A model generated the notes under the pieces. That model was not told the DNA's origin. It ran no database searches and saw only the letters and a list, made by a program, of their open reading frames with translations. Below are positions 39,433-47,211 of a stretch of 64,000 nt of DNA, one piece after another. This DNA comes from Cryobacterium sp. SO1 (GTDB lineage: Bacteria > Actinomycetota > Actinomycetes > Actinomycetales > Microbacteriaceae): NCBI RefSeq assembly GCF_004210215.2, contig NZ_CP067394.1, positions 3,472,001-3,536,000 on the forward strand, read 5' to 3'. The position numbers and the translations under genes were made by a program. Numbering within the stretch: position 1 is the first letter of the stretch; each line of letters opens with the position of its first letter.

Positions 39433-40809
39433 TCAGGACGGCCGGCCGACGTACGGCGCGACCTGGCTGGGCGACCAGATACTGTGCACCCGGACCGGCT
39501 TGCCCACGTCCGGCGCCTCAAGGACCTGGCCGCCGCCGACGTAGATGGCCACGTGGTAGTAGTTGCCCGGTGATCCCCAGAAGACGAGGTCGCCGACCTG
39601 CACCTGCGAGAACGAGACGAGCCTGCCCTGGCCGGCCATGGTGTTGTACTGGTTGGTGGCCGAGTGCGTGCCGATGTAGATGCCCGCTGCGGCATATGCA
39701 GCCTTGGTGAGGCCCGAACAGTCCCAGACGTTGGGGCCCGAGCCGCCGAGTTGGTACGCGTCACCGAGCTGGGCCCTGGCAAAGCCGAGCGCGGTGTCGA
39801 CGGCTGACGCGTTGGGCGCTGTCGGGGCTGTCGGGGCTGTGACGATGGGCGCCGGCGCGGTGCCACCGGTCGCCGGGGCGCTCCCTGAGCCACCGGTGGC
39901 AGGGGCGGCCGGGGCCGCGGGAGCGGCCGGTGCAGGGGCGGCCGGTGCGGCCGGCGCTGCGGGAGCGGCCTCGGCCGGCGGGTTGTTCTTCACGGCGGCG
40001 GCAGCGGCAGCCTGGGCCTTGACCAGCGCGGCGGCGGATGCGGCGGCGTTCAGGCCGGTCTGATATTCACGCTCCGCGTCGGCGGTGGAGTCCTTGAGCA
40101 GGGCCAGCTGTTCGTAGAGTTCGGCCGACTTCTTCAGCTCGACGTCCAGGGCTGCCTGGGCGCTCAGCGCGGCGTCGTTGGCCGACTCGTACTTCTCCTT
40201 GGACTCGGCGCTGAGACGCTTGCGTTCCGCGGTGGCGGCGGCGGCCTGGGCGATGAGCGATTCTGCGGTGTTCTTGTCCTGCACGGCCTGCCGGTAGATG
40301 GTCTCGGACTGCTCGCTGAGCTTGCTGGCCGTGCCGAGCTGGCTGAGCAGGTCGTCGGCCGTGTTGCCGTTGAGGAACAGGTTCAGGGAGAGGTCCCGGG
40401 CGCCGGTCTTGGCCAGGTGCGCGGCGATCAGGCCGGCCCGCATCTTGGATGTTTCCGCGGCTTTCTGCGCCACAGCGGACTGCTTGTCCAGGCTTTCCTC
40501 CCTGGCGGTGGCCGCGTCGAGGTCATCCTGGGTGACCCGGTAGGCCTCCGCGGCCATCTGTGAGCTCTGCGAGGCGTCGGCGGAGGACGTCTGCAACCCC
40601 TCGAGGAGGCCTGTGAGGTTCTGGATCTCCTTGGCCTTGGTCGATTCGCTCTCCTTGGCCTTGGCGACCTCATCCCAGCTGGGATAGTCCTCGTCGGCGA
40701 AGGCCGGTGCGGCGACGCCGGCCGCGACGGTGACCGAGCCGATCATGGCGGCCGACAACAACGCGGCCGAGGTGCGCCGTGAGCGGCGGGTAGGTGTGTG
40801 CTCAGCCAA
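39433..40809 (-). CDS. Secreted NlpC/P60 peptidoglycan endopeptidase (RipA-like)
   Basis: This 458-aa exported hydrolase has a signal peptide (about 1-38, ending AFA). A long coiled coil follows (about 45-260), starting DYPSWDEVAKAKESE. Next are an Ala/Pro linker and a C-terminal NlpC/P60 domain (about 335-455). The catalytic Cys is in VWDCSGLTKAAY and His in YYHVAIYVGGGQV. It probably cuts peptide stems during cell separation. The start is TTG with GGGGAG upstream, overlapping the M23 gene stop by 8 bases. Its mature N-terminus is paralogous to the upstream M23 protein. Confidence 0.93.
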   Translation of the reverse strand: MAEHTPTRRSRRTSAALLSAAMIGSVTVAAGVAAPAFADEDYPSWDEVAKAKESESTKAKEIQNLTGLLEGLQTSSADASQSSQMAAEAYRVTQDDLDAATAREESLDKQSAVAQKAAETSKMRAGLIAAHLAKTGARDLSLNLFLNGNTADDLLSQLGTASKLSEQSETIYRQAVQDKNTAESLIAQAAAATAERKRLSAESKEKYESANDAALSAQAALDVELKKSAELYEQLALLKDSTADAEREYQTGLNAAASAAALVKAQAAAAAAVKNNPPAEAAPAAPAAPAAPAPAAPAAPAAPATGGSGSAPATGGTAPAPIVTAPTAPTAPNASAVDTALGFARAQLGDAYQLGGSGPNVWDCSGLTKAAYAAAGIYIGTHSATNQYNTMAGQGRLVSFSQVQVGDLVFWGSPGNYYHVAIYVGGGQVLEAPDVGKPVRVHSIWSPSQVAPYVGRPS

Positions 40810-42214
40810 GTGGGGCTCCCCTGTCGGACATAAACGGAACAGCGTTGATGCGGTTGCCGCCGCTGAACACCTCGAAGTGCAGGTGGCAGCCGGTGGAGGC
40901 TCCGGTGGTTCCGGAGCTGGCGATGTTCTGGCCGACCGAGACGTTCTGGCCGACGGAGACGAAGATGCCGCCGTCGCGGATGTGCGCGTAGCCGGTCTCG
41001 ATGCCGTTGCCGTGGCTGATCTTCACGAAGTTCCCGTAGGTGCCGAAGCGGCCGGCGTAGACGACGGTTCCCGATGCGGCGGCGTAGATCGGGGCGCTGC
41101 AGCCGGTGCCGATGTCGGTGCCGTAGTGGTAGCCGCCGCTGCAGCCACCGCTGCCGCAGAGCACGGAGCGGGGACCGAAACCATCGGTGATGCGTCCACC
41201 GGCCGGAACACCCCAGCCCTGGCCGCCGACCTGGCCGCCGCTGAGTCCGGCCCCGGGCGATCCACCGCCGGACGAACCCGGGCTGGGCCTGGCGGCCGCG
41301 GCCCGCGCGGCTTCCGCCGCGACGGCGGCGAGGCGCGCCTTCTCGGCTTCGGCCGCGATCCGGGCCCGTTCGGCCACGCCGGCCTCGTAGCCTGCGGTGG
41401 TGGTCGCCTGGGCATCCTGCATGAACTGCAGTTGCTGTTGGAGGATCACGCTCTGCGCCTCGGAGTCGGCGAGGGCTCCCGCCGCCGCATCGGCGGCATC
41501 CTGGGCGGCGGCCATGGCGGCCTCGGCCGCGATACGCAGGGTCTCCCGCTCGGCCTGGGCGACGGCCGCTTGGTCTCCGAGGGCCTGGGCGGTGTTATTG
41601 GCGGTCTGGGCCTGCTCGTACACGTCCGTGCTGCGCTCGACGAGCTTGCTCATGCTGCCGAGTTTGGAGAGCAGTTCGTCGGCGCCTTCACCGCTTTTCT
41701 GCCCATCGATGAAGAGGTTGACGCTCAGGTCGGTGCCGCCGGTGCGATAGAGCTGGGCGGCGAGCTGGCCCGCCTGGGTGGTGGCGGCGTCGGCATCTGT
41801 TTTGCTGGTGTCGGCTTGGGTCTGCAGGTCGTTTGCGCGTCGAGAGGCATCGTCGAACTTTGCCTGGGCGGTTTCGAGTTCGGCTCCGCGAGCCTCGGCC
41901 TCGGCCTGGGTGCGTTCCACTTCGGTCTGCAGCCCGGCGATGAGGTTCTGGATCTCGGTGACCTGGGCGGAGGCGGCGGCGGTGTTGGACTTCGCGGCCT
42001 GCACATCTTCCCAGCTGGGATAGTCCACGGCGAGGGCGGGGCTGATCGGGCTGGCGAGGGACACCGCGAGGGTCACCGCGGCGGTGAAGCCGGTCACGCC
42101 CGTCGCCACCCGGCGGGCATTGACACGCTTAGGGGTGCGAAGCTCTGGGTCCGGCCGCAGCCTGTGCAGGCCGGCGCGAATTCCGCGGCTGATCGCACGT
42201 GCAGTGTGCTTCAT
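40802..42214 (-). CDS. Secreted M23 (LytM-type) peptidase with coiled coil
   Basis: From the ATG at 42214 (GGGGAG upstream) this is a 470-aa exported protein with a signal peptide (about 1-62, ending ALA). A coiled coil starting DYPSWEDVQAAKSN is followed by a Gly/Ser linker and an M23 domain. Zinc ligands are visible in YHYGTDIGTGC and CHLHFEVFSGG. It is the first gene of a two-gene operon with the NlpC/P60 protein, and may cut cross-bridges or act as its activator. A longer frame to 42271 exists, but it reads through the repeat array at 42239-42271, so that start is unlikely. Confidence 0.92.
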   Translation of the reverse strand: MKHTARAISRGIRAGLHRLRPDPELRTPKRVNARRVATGVTGFTAAVTLAVSLASPISPALAVDYPSWEDVQAAKSNTAAASAQVTEIQNLIAGLQTEVERTQAEAEARGAELETAQAKFDDASRRANDLQTQADTSKTDADAATTQAGQLAAQLYRTGGTDLSVNLFIDGQKSGEGADELLSKLGSMSKLVERSTDVYEQAQTANNTAQALGDQAAVAQAERETLRIAAEAAMAAAQDAADAAAGALADSEAQSVILQQQLQFMQDAQATTTAGYEAGVAERARIAAEAEKARLAAVAAEAARAAAARPSPGSSGGGSPGAGLSGGQVGGQGWGVPAGGRITDGFGPRSVLCGSGGCSGGYHYGTDIGTGCSAPIYAAASGTVVYAGRFGTYGNFVKISHGNGIETGYAHIRDGGIFVSVGQNVSVGQNIASSGTTGASTGCHLHFEVFSGGNRINAVPFMSDRGAPLG

Positions 42215-42532
42215 AACTCCCCGATCGGGCTTGGTGCTTGTCACATTCGTCACTTTGGTAACTCTCGTCACAATAACAAACCCCGCTGAGTGGCCAGGGT
42301 ATGGCTAAAACCTAGCCCTCCAGGTGCCAGGAACACGGCCCATTCGTGGGCGCGGTGTAAAGCGACACGCCGACGGCCAATTCCAGCCGATTCGGGTTCC
42401 GGCCCGGAATCACGCGGTAGATGGGCCCACGGAGCGATTCCGCGTGCACGGGCGGTTGCAGTCGATTTGAACTATCGATCGTCAAACACTTATGATTATG
42501 CGTCGGAAGTTGTCAGCTTCCGCTAGAAGTTC
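42215..42532. other. Intergenic region between the M23 gene and tRNA-Glu
   Basis: This 318-bp region holds the 9-bp repeat array at its left end and the tRNA promoter at its right. I looked for the c-di-AMP (ydaO) riboswitch often found before actinobacterial wall hydrolases and did not see its conserved core. The rest shows nothing I can name. Confidence 0.5.
42239..42271 (-). promoter_or_regulatory. Four 9-bp direct repeats resembling an MtrA box
   Basis: On the minus strand four hexamers GTGACG, GTTACC, GTGACG and GTGACA occur exactly every 9 bp (starts spaced 9-9-9, with 3-bp spacers). MtrA response regulators of actinobacteria bind tandem GTNAC repeats of about this period and control wall hydrolases of the RipA type. 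The array is 25-57 bases before the M23 start. Confidence 0.6.
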
Positions 42533-42605
42533 GGCCCCATCGTTTAGCGGCCTAGGACGGCGCCCTTTCACGGCGTTAACACGGGTTCGAATCCCGTTGG
42601 GGCTA
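42533..42605 (+). tRNA. tRNA-Glu (anticodon TTC)
   Basis: This 73-nt tRNA has acceptor GGCCCCA paired to TGGGGCT (G-U at the end), anticodon loop CTTTCAC and T-arm GGGTTCGAATCCC. CCA is not encoded. First of three tRNA genes in a row. Confidence 0.95.
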
Positions 42606-42695
42606 CGCATACTGTAGGTTGTACTCGGCAAGAAAAGTAGAAAAGCAAGACCTACACATCGCAGCACAGCATCAAGAAACACAGCATCAAAGTTT

Positions 42696-42772
42696 GGCCC
42701 TGTAGCGCAGTTGGTTAGCGCGCCGCCCTGTCACGGCGGAGGTCGCCGGTTCAAGTCCGGTCAGGGTCGCCA
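42696..42772 (+). tRNA. tRNA-Asp (anticodon GTC)
   Basis: This 77-nt tRNA includes an encoded CCA. Acceptor GGCCCTG pairs with CAGGGTC, the anticodon loop CTGTCAC reads GTC, and the T-arm is CCGGTTCAAGTCCGG. Confidence 0.95.
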
Positions 42773-42779
42773 AGGCGAC

Positions 42780-42806
42780 AGGCCCTTTCGGAAGAAGGGG
42801 CTTTTC
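42780..42806 (+). terminator. Terminator after tRNA-Asp
   Basis: A short stem (GCCCTT/AAGGGGC with a bulged G) is followed by TTTT before the tRNA-Phe gene. Confidence 0.6.
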
Positions 42807-42841
42807 GTCCTTTCGAAGGCATCTCTTGCAGCTGCCGTCGA

Positions 42842-42914
42842 GGCCCTGTAGCTCAGTTGGTAGAGCGTTCGACTGAAAATCGAAAGGTCACCGGATCGAC
42901 GCCGGTCGGGGCCA
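42842..42914 (+). tRNA. tRNA-Phe (anticodon GAA)
   Basis: This 73-nt tRNA has acceptor GGCCCTG/CGGGGCC, D-arm GCTCAGTTGGTAGAGC and anticodon loop CTGAAAA. The T-loop reads ATCGACG, with A instead of the usual T at position 54. CCA is not encoded. Bases 39-64 of this gene recur in degenerate form at 45586-45611. Confidence 0.93.
42880..42905 (+). repeat. Putative attachment-site segment within tRNA-Phe
   Basis: These 26 bases, from the anticodon stem into the T-arm, match 24 of 26 positions at 45586-45611 in the same orientation. Together they would bound a 2.7-kb islet. Confidence 0.6.
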
Positions 42915-43085
42915 CTGAAATCCTCGTGAGGCTTCTACTTGCGGGGATTTCTTGCTGCCGCCGCTGCACTCGGCCGTGAACGGAACTTGCAACAGCAACT
43001 GTTACTGCGGTCTTCAACAGGCCCACAATGCACTCCTTGTCGTTGGCTTCGTCGCAGGGTCACTCAACATCATGTCGAGGTCCGT
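42915..43085. other. Non-coding stretch after tRNA-Phe
   Basis: This is the start of the islet. I see no gene, terminator or recognisable remnant here. Confidence 0.4.
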
Positions 43086-43259
43086 CAGGAGGAGTCAGTC
43101 GCATCAAGGGCAGCGATGAGGTCGCCGGCTGGTATCCCACCATTGGCGACGAGTCTCGCGCCGTCGCGCCGCCAGGTGTTCACCAGACCCAGGACCCACC
43201 GATTCTCGTAGATCACCACTACGGCCACACTTCCAGGCTGCATCGACGCCGCTACCTCG
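43086..43259 (-). pseudogene. Remnant of a DUF6325-like protein (C-terminal piece)
   Basis: The minus strand encodes about 57 residues ending at a TGA at 43086, including MQPGSVAVVVIYENRWVLGL and ARLVANGGIPAGDLIAALDA. This is the C-terminal pattern of DUF6325 proteins (a hydrophobic strand with YEN-W, then a basic turn and an IP-LIAALDA helix). The N-terminal half is missing and there is no start signal, so it is a broken gene. The family call is from memory of the pattern. Confidence 0.5.
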
Positions 43260-43268
43260 TCGACGTCT

Positions 43269-43523
43269 GTGTCGGCCGTGGTCGAGGCGATGCATCCGCT
43301 CGGGATGTCCGTCTACGCCCGGGTCTGCGGGTGGACCCTCGCCCGGGCACACGCCCGCTCTGGTGACCCCATCGCAATCAACGCCTACCTCGGCAAGAGC
43401 GACAAGTTCGACGATGCGGTCACCGACTTCTCCGGGCGCTACGCCGACCAGAACGACCGGGACTACGAGGCGTTCACCACGGCGGTGCGGTCCGGCCGCC
43501 TGCAGGCGATCGAGGGGGTCTGA
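43269..43523 (+). pseudogene. Remnant of a DUF2252 protein (C-terminal piece)
   Basis: About 84 residues match the C-terminal end of DUF2252 proteins: VYARVCGWTLARAHARSGDP, then AINAYLGKSDKFDDAVTDF and YADQNDRDYEAFTTAVRSGRL. The intact family is 400 residues or more, so most of the gene is gone. It abuts the DUF6325 remnant on the opposite strand within 10 bases, which suggests a deletion or recombination junction. Confidence 0.75.
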
Positions 43524-43539
43524 CCCAGATTCTTGCTGT

Positions 43540-43821
43540 CTATTTCGTTCGTTCGGCCAGATGCACGTCGACAATGTCACCGATCCGCTTTCCGACAGCA
43601 TTTCGCAGTGCCGCGTTGAGGGAAAGGAAGTGGCCGCCCTGCCCGTCGGGCATCAGTGTCGCGGCGAACGGATGACCATCGATCGTTCCGTCCACCTTGA
43701 TCGCGCGCCCCGTGCCGAAGAAGGTTTTCGAGCTGGGAACCGCCACCACTGTCCACGAGGCGGGCATCGCTGGATGGGCCAACGGGCTGGAAAAGTGGAG
43801 CTCAGGTCGCTGGGCGGTCAT
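43540..43821 (-). CDS. DUF1905 domain-containing protein
   Basis: This 93-aa protein follows the DUF1905 pattern: LHFSSPLAHPAMPASWTVVAVPSS, then FGTGRAIKVDGTIDGHPFAATLMPDGQGGHFLSLNAALRNAVG. It is a small beta barrel of unknown function. The ATG at 43821 overlaps the upstream hydrolase stop (ATGA), so they form an operon under the TetR regulator. Confidence 0.85.
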   Translation of the reverse strand: MTAQRPELHFSSPLAHPAMPASWTVVAVPSSKTFFGTGRAIKVDGTIDGHPFAATLMPDGQGGHFLSLNAALRNAVGKRIGDIVDVHLAERTK

Positions 43822-44603
43822 CGAGCTGTTCCTCGGCTGAATTCGGCGAGTGTGTCGGCCATGGCGTGGGACTCCCACTCGTGGTCGGCGCCGGGTACCC
43901 GCCCCCACTTCGCATCAGGAATGGCGGAGGCAATGGACTCTGCAGCGGGCACCATCACCTCGTCGTAGCTCTTCGTGCCCACCATCGCCAGCACCGGCAC
44001 CTGGATGCCTGCGAACAACTGTGAGTGCGGTGCCGATTCCGCCCAGGCGAGCGAGTCGGCGTCAGGCTGCAGGCTGTCGGCCTGAGTAATCATTGCCGGG
44101 ATCGATTTCACGATCTCGAGGATCTCGGGCGGCATATCGCGCATGTAGAGGTCGAGGGCTCGTTCCCGCTCTCCTGCGGCGAGCAGTTCGCGAAGGTCAT
44201 TCGCCAGCTCCTTGGCACCGCTGTCCGGCGGGGCGAGAGGCGCCTCCCAGAGAGCGAGACCGGTCACGGAGATTCCCTTCGTCGCGGCCAACAGCGCGAG
44301 TGAACATCCGGATGAGTGCCCGCAGAGCAGAGCGCTGCCACCGGCCGCGTCTACCAGGGCAGAGATGGCAGCCAATTCGCGGTCGAGGGTGATCGGCCCG
44401 TGTGCGCGGCTGTCCCCACGGCCCAGTCGGTCGTAGACGATGGTCGTCAAACCCGTGTCGGCGAGGAGCTCCGCGGTCGAAGTGGTGACGGGGTCGATCT
44501 CGCGCCACGGACCGGCGCCGGCGACAAAGATCACCGATGGACCGGATCCGCGAAGATCGTAGGCGACACGGTCATGCAGGGCTGTTGTCACAAAGCTGGA
44601 CAT
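43818..44603 (-). CDS. Alpha/beta hydrolase
   Basis: This 261-aa alpha/beta-fold hydrolase has an oxyanion-hole region (VIFVAGAGPW, about 25), nucleophile elbow GHSSGCSLAL (about 95) and a catalytic His in GADHEWESHAM (about 245). The acid is probably in MVGTKSYDEV (about 212). ATG at 44603 is favoured by GAGGA upstream, although in-frame ATGs occur 6 and 12 bases earlier. It is divergent from the TetR gene, which probably represses it. The substrate is unknown. Confidence 0.88.
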   Translation of the reverse strand: MSSFVTTALHDRVAYDLRGSGPSVIFVAGAGPWREIDPVTTSTAELLADTGLTTIVYDRLGRGDSRAHGPITLDRELAAISALVDAAGGSALLCGHSSGCSLALLAATKGISVTGLALWEAPLAPPDSGAKELANDLRELLAAGERERALDLYMRDMPPEILEIVKSIPAMITQADSLQPDADSLAWAESAPHSQLFAGIQVPVLAMVGTKSYDEVMVPAAESIASAIPDAKWGRVPGADHEWESHAMADTLAEFSRGTAR

Positions 44604-44631
44604 GGACATCCTCATTTCGAGTCAAACTAGA

Positions 44632-44679
44632 CTGGACTGATCAGTTCCGTTGCATTCAAAACTAGACTCATTAGTCCAG
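44632..44679. promoter_or_regulatory. Paired TetR-type operators in the divergent promoter
   Basis: Two 18-bp palindromes, CTGGACTGATCAGTTCCG (44632-44649) and CTAGACTCATTAGTCCAG (44662-44679), share the consensus CTRGACTSATYAGTYCMG. Their starts are exactly 30 bp apart, about three helical turns. They lie between the hydrolase and the TetR gene and overlap both expected promoters. Confidence 0.75.
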
Positions 44680-44708
44680 AAACTCAAACCCCGAAATGTG
44701 AGGACGCC

Positions 44709-45359
44709 ATGAGCCAATCTTTCGGATCGAGTTCGGCGCGCAAGCACCGTGCCATTCTCGAGGCCGCTGAAGCGCTGTTTCTCCGCGATGGCTATCTCGG
44801 CACCAGCATGGATGAGCTTGCAGAGCGATCCGGTGTGTCCAAGCAGACCGTGTACAAACACTTCGGAAGCAAAGAGGTCCTCTTCGTCGAGCTCGTCACC
44901 TCGATGACAGCGGGGGCCAGCAACAGTCTCGGCGAACTCGACAGCGTTCCGCACGACGCCGCCGAGCTCGCGCCCTACTTCATGCAATACGCCATGGACG
45001 AGATGCGCATCGTCATGACACCGAGGCTGCTCCGCCTGCGACGCCTGGTGATCGGAGAGGTCAGCCGCTTCCCCGAACTGGCGCAAGCCCTATTCGAAAA
45101 CGGTCCCCAACGATCGATCCAATCATTGGCCATCGTCATCTCCACGCTTGTGCAGCGCGGACTCCTGACCGCACCGAGCCCAACGGCAGCAGCCACGACC
45201 CTGAATTGGCTGGTACTCGCCGCGCCGATCAATGAAGCCATGCTCCTGGGCGACGATGCCATCCCGACTATCGCCGCTATGAAGGCCCACGCAGCGGAGG
45301 CCACGCGGGTTTTTCTCACCGCCTACGCCGGCGATACCGGTCGCGACGATCGGCGCTGA
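44709..45359 (+). CDS. TetR/AcrR family transcriptional regulator
   Basis: This 216-aa regulator has an N-terminal TetR helix-turn-helix (AILEAAEALFLRDGYLGTSMDELAERSGVSKQTVYKHFGSKEVLF, about 14-58). The C-terminal ligand domain resembles the TetR C-terminal AefR-like type (MRIVMTPRLLRLRRLVIGEVSRFPELAQ). It is divergent from the hydrolase gene, and the paired palindromes between them are its likely targets. The inducer is unknown. Confidence 0.93.
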   Translation: MSQSFGSSSARKHRAILEAAEALFLRDGYLGTSMDELAERSGVSKQTVYKHFGSKEVLFVELVTSMTAGASNSLGELDSVPHDAAELAPYFMQYAMDEMRIVMTPRLLRLRRLVIGEVSRFPELAQALFENGPQRSIQSLAIVISTLVQRGLLTAPSPTAAATTLNWLVLAAPINEAMLLGDDAIPTIAAMKAHAAEATRVFLTAYAGDTGRDDRR

Positions 45360-45585
45360 GACCGACGAGGAAGACAGGTACCACGCACTGCCGGCCACAA
45401 TGAGCCAACACGACGCCGCCGTTTAGCCTCGCGACTCATCTGACGGGCCAGAACCGATCCGTGTCCCCGAGAAAGTCCAGAGCGGAGCCAAGCCAGACCC
45501 GCCGAAAAATGCCTAGCGACCAGATTCAGGGACGATCGAACAGGCTGGCACTCCGCGGAAACCCCTGACAGTGTCGTACACGCAC

Positions 45586-45611
45586 TCGAAAGGTCACCGC
45601 ATCGACGCCAG
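45586..45611 (+). repeat. Degenerate tRNA-Phe fragment, putative second attachment site
   Basis: The 26 bases match tRNA-Phe positions at 42880-42905 with two mismatches, including the unusual T-loop ATCGACG. No other part of the tRNA is present here. Confidence 0.6.
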
Positions 45612-45624
45612 CTTCCACCGTGCC

Positions 45625-45685
45625 CGCGAACCGTGAGCTAAGCACCTAAAAATCGCCGAATGTGGTGCTTTTCTCACAGTTCGCG
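45625..45685. repeat. 61-bp palindromic intergenic repeat, copy 2
   Basis: Arms CGCGAACCGTGAG and CTCACAGTTCGCG form a 13-bp outer stem with one mismatch. Inner arms AAGCACC/GGTGCTT pair perfectly after a 2-base internal loop. Length and layout match 26523-26583. Confidence 0.82.
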
Positions 45686-45706
45686 CAGGTATGCGACGAT
45701 GTGGGC

Positions 45707-46498
45707 ATGAAACGCTCCGCTTCCGCGCATCTCGAGCTTGAAGCCCTCGGGTCCGCCGAGTTGGTTCTGTCCGTCGCCGTCGCCGCGGATGCCAACGCAA
45801 CAGAGCGGCTCTCCGTCGTTCAGGACGGCCTCGAGCTGGCCTACCGTCAGACCCTGGACCAACACGGCACCAGGCTGCAGCTGATCTCCGTGCAGCCAGG
45901 CCGGGTCACCATCGACTACACGGTCGAGGTGTCGGGCGAAGTCGAACCGCCCGAGGTGTCCGACATCGATATCGTGCGGTACCTGAGGCCCAGCCGCTAC
46001 TGCGAATCCGACCACCTGTGGCCCACCGCCCAGGCGGAGTTCCGCGGCCTCACCGGCACCGACCTGCTCCACGCGATCACGACCTGGGTGGGCCGGCACC
46101 TCAGCTACGTTCCCGGGGCCAGCCTGCCGACGGATGGCGCGGTGCGCACGCTGCTGTCCAGGCAGGGCGTCTGCCGTGACTACGCGCACCTTGTCATCGC
46201 GTTCCTGCGGGCGCACGATGTGCCCGCCCGCCTGGTCTCGGTGTACGCTCCCGGGCTGTCGCCGATGGACTTCCACGCCGTGGCCGAGGCGTATCTCGAG
46301 GGCGCCTGGCACGTGGTGGACGCGACCGGCCTCGCTCCGCGGCAATCGCTGATGCGCATTGCCACCGGCCGGGACGCGGCCGACACCGCCTTCCTCTCCT
46401 CTGCGGGGGCCGCCGTCCTGCTGCATGTACTCAGGGTCACGGCCGTCGCCGATGAGCTTCCGCGCGACGACATCAGCCGGCTCGCCCGGCTCGCCTAG
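45707..46498 (+). CDS. Transglutaminase-like domain protein
   Basis: This 263-aa protein has a transglutaminase-like cysteine-protease fold. The catalytic Cys is in RQGVCRDYAHLVIAFLRAHDVPAR (about 160), His in MDFHAVAEAYLEG (about 190) and Asp in HVVDATGLAPR (about 206). The N-terminal half is a beta domain typical of bacterial transglutaminase-like proteins. The ATG at 45707 is used because the palindrome lies directly before it. Activity (protease, amidase or cross-linker) is not known. Confidence 0.9.
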   Translation: MKRSASAHLELEALGSAELVLSVAVAADANATERLSVVQDGLELAYRQTLDQHGTRLQLISVQPGRVTIDYTVEVSGEVEPPEVSDIDIVRYLRPSRYCESDHLWPTAQAEFRGLTGTDLLHAITTWVGRHLSYVPGASLPTDGAVRTLLSRQGVCRDYAHLVIAFLRAHDVPARLVSVYAPGLSPMDFHAVAEAYLEGAWHVVDATGLAPRQSLMRIATGRDAADTAFLSSAGAAVLLHVLRVTAVADELPRDDISRLARLA

Positions 46499-46597
46499 CC
46501 GTTTGCCCGCGGATCTCGCCGAGTGACGTCAATCCGGGCATACTGAGGGCGACCAGATGCATTGACCCTGTCTGAAAGACCATTCGGGACGGCACTC

Positions 46598-47209
46598 ATG
46601 ACCCAGAAGACCGACCAGATCGCAGCTACCGCCGACGTGGACCCGCGCGCCGTCATCGGGACGGACGTCACCATCTGGCACCTTGCTCAGGTGCGGGAGG
46701 ATGCGCAGCTGGGGTCAGGGTCGATACTCGGCCGTGGTGCCTACATCGGCCCCGGTGTGATTCTCGGCGCGAACTGCAAGGTGCAGAACTACGCGCTGCT
46801 CTACGAGCCGGCCGTGCTGGGCGACGGCGTATTCATCGGACCGGCCGTCGTCTTCACCAACGACGTGTTCCCCCGCGCCGTGAACGTCGACGGCAGCCGC
46901 AAGAGCGCCGCAGACTGGGAAGCCGTCGGGGTGACCGTGGGAGACGGCGCATCGATCGGCGCCCGCGCCGTCTGCGTTGCTCCGGTTCGGATCGGTCGGT
47001 GGGCCCTGGTCGCCGCCGGCGCGGTGGTGACCAGGGATGTCCCAGATCACGCCATTGTGGTGGGCGTGCCCGCCCGGCAGGTCGGCTGGGTCGGCCCCGC
47101 GGGAATCCCCCTGGTCACAGCCGGCGAGAACCTGTACACCTGCCCGGCAGCCGGGGACACCTATCGCGAAGTGGACGGCGCGCTCGCGATCGTCCCCACG
47201 GAGCGCTGA
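46598..47209 (+). CDS. Left-handed beta-helix acyltransferase (WbpD/WlbB-like)
   Basis: This 203-aa hexapeptide-repeat protein starts IAATADVDPRAVIGTDVTIWHLAQVREDAQLGSGSILGRGAYIG, the pattern of UDP-2-acetamido-3-amino-hexuronate N-acetyltransferases such as WbpD/WlbB. It has NDVFPRAVN and the C-terminal AIVVGVPARQVGWV. Such enzymes acetylate nucleotide sugars for surface polysaccharide. It opens the exopolysaccharide region. The matching dehydrogenase and aminotransferase are not in this window. Start at 46598 is preferred to an upstream codon. Confidence 0.88.
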   Translation: MTQKTDQIAATADVDPRAVIGTDVTIWHLAQVREDAQLGSGSILGRGAYIGPGVILGANCKVQNYALLYEPAVLGDGVFIGPAVVFTNDVFPRAVNVDGSRKSAADWEAVGVTVGDGASIGARAVCVAPVRIGRWALVAAGAVVTRDVPDHAIVVGVPARQVGWVGPAGIPLVTAGENLYTCPAAGDTYREVDGALAIVPTER

Positions 47210-47211
47210 CC

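Larger units (their letters stand above)
45360..45706. other. Intergenic region at the right end of the tRNA-Phe islet
   Basis: This 347-bp region has no supported gene. It contains the tRNA-Phe-like fragment at 45586-45611 and the second copy of the 61-bp palindrome at 45625-45685, both listed separately. Confidence 0.6.

Noticed and set aside
42214..42271. Extended N-terminus for the M23 peptidase starting at 42271
   Set aside because: It would translate the 9-bp repeat array and put a long non-signal tail before the signal peptide; ATG at 42214 has a better ribosome-binding site.
42215..42532. Possible c-di-AMP (ydaO) riboswitch before the wall-hydrolase operon
   Set aside because: The expected conserved core of the riboswitch is not present on the minus strand.
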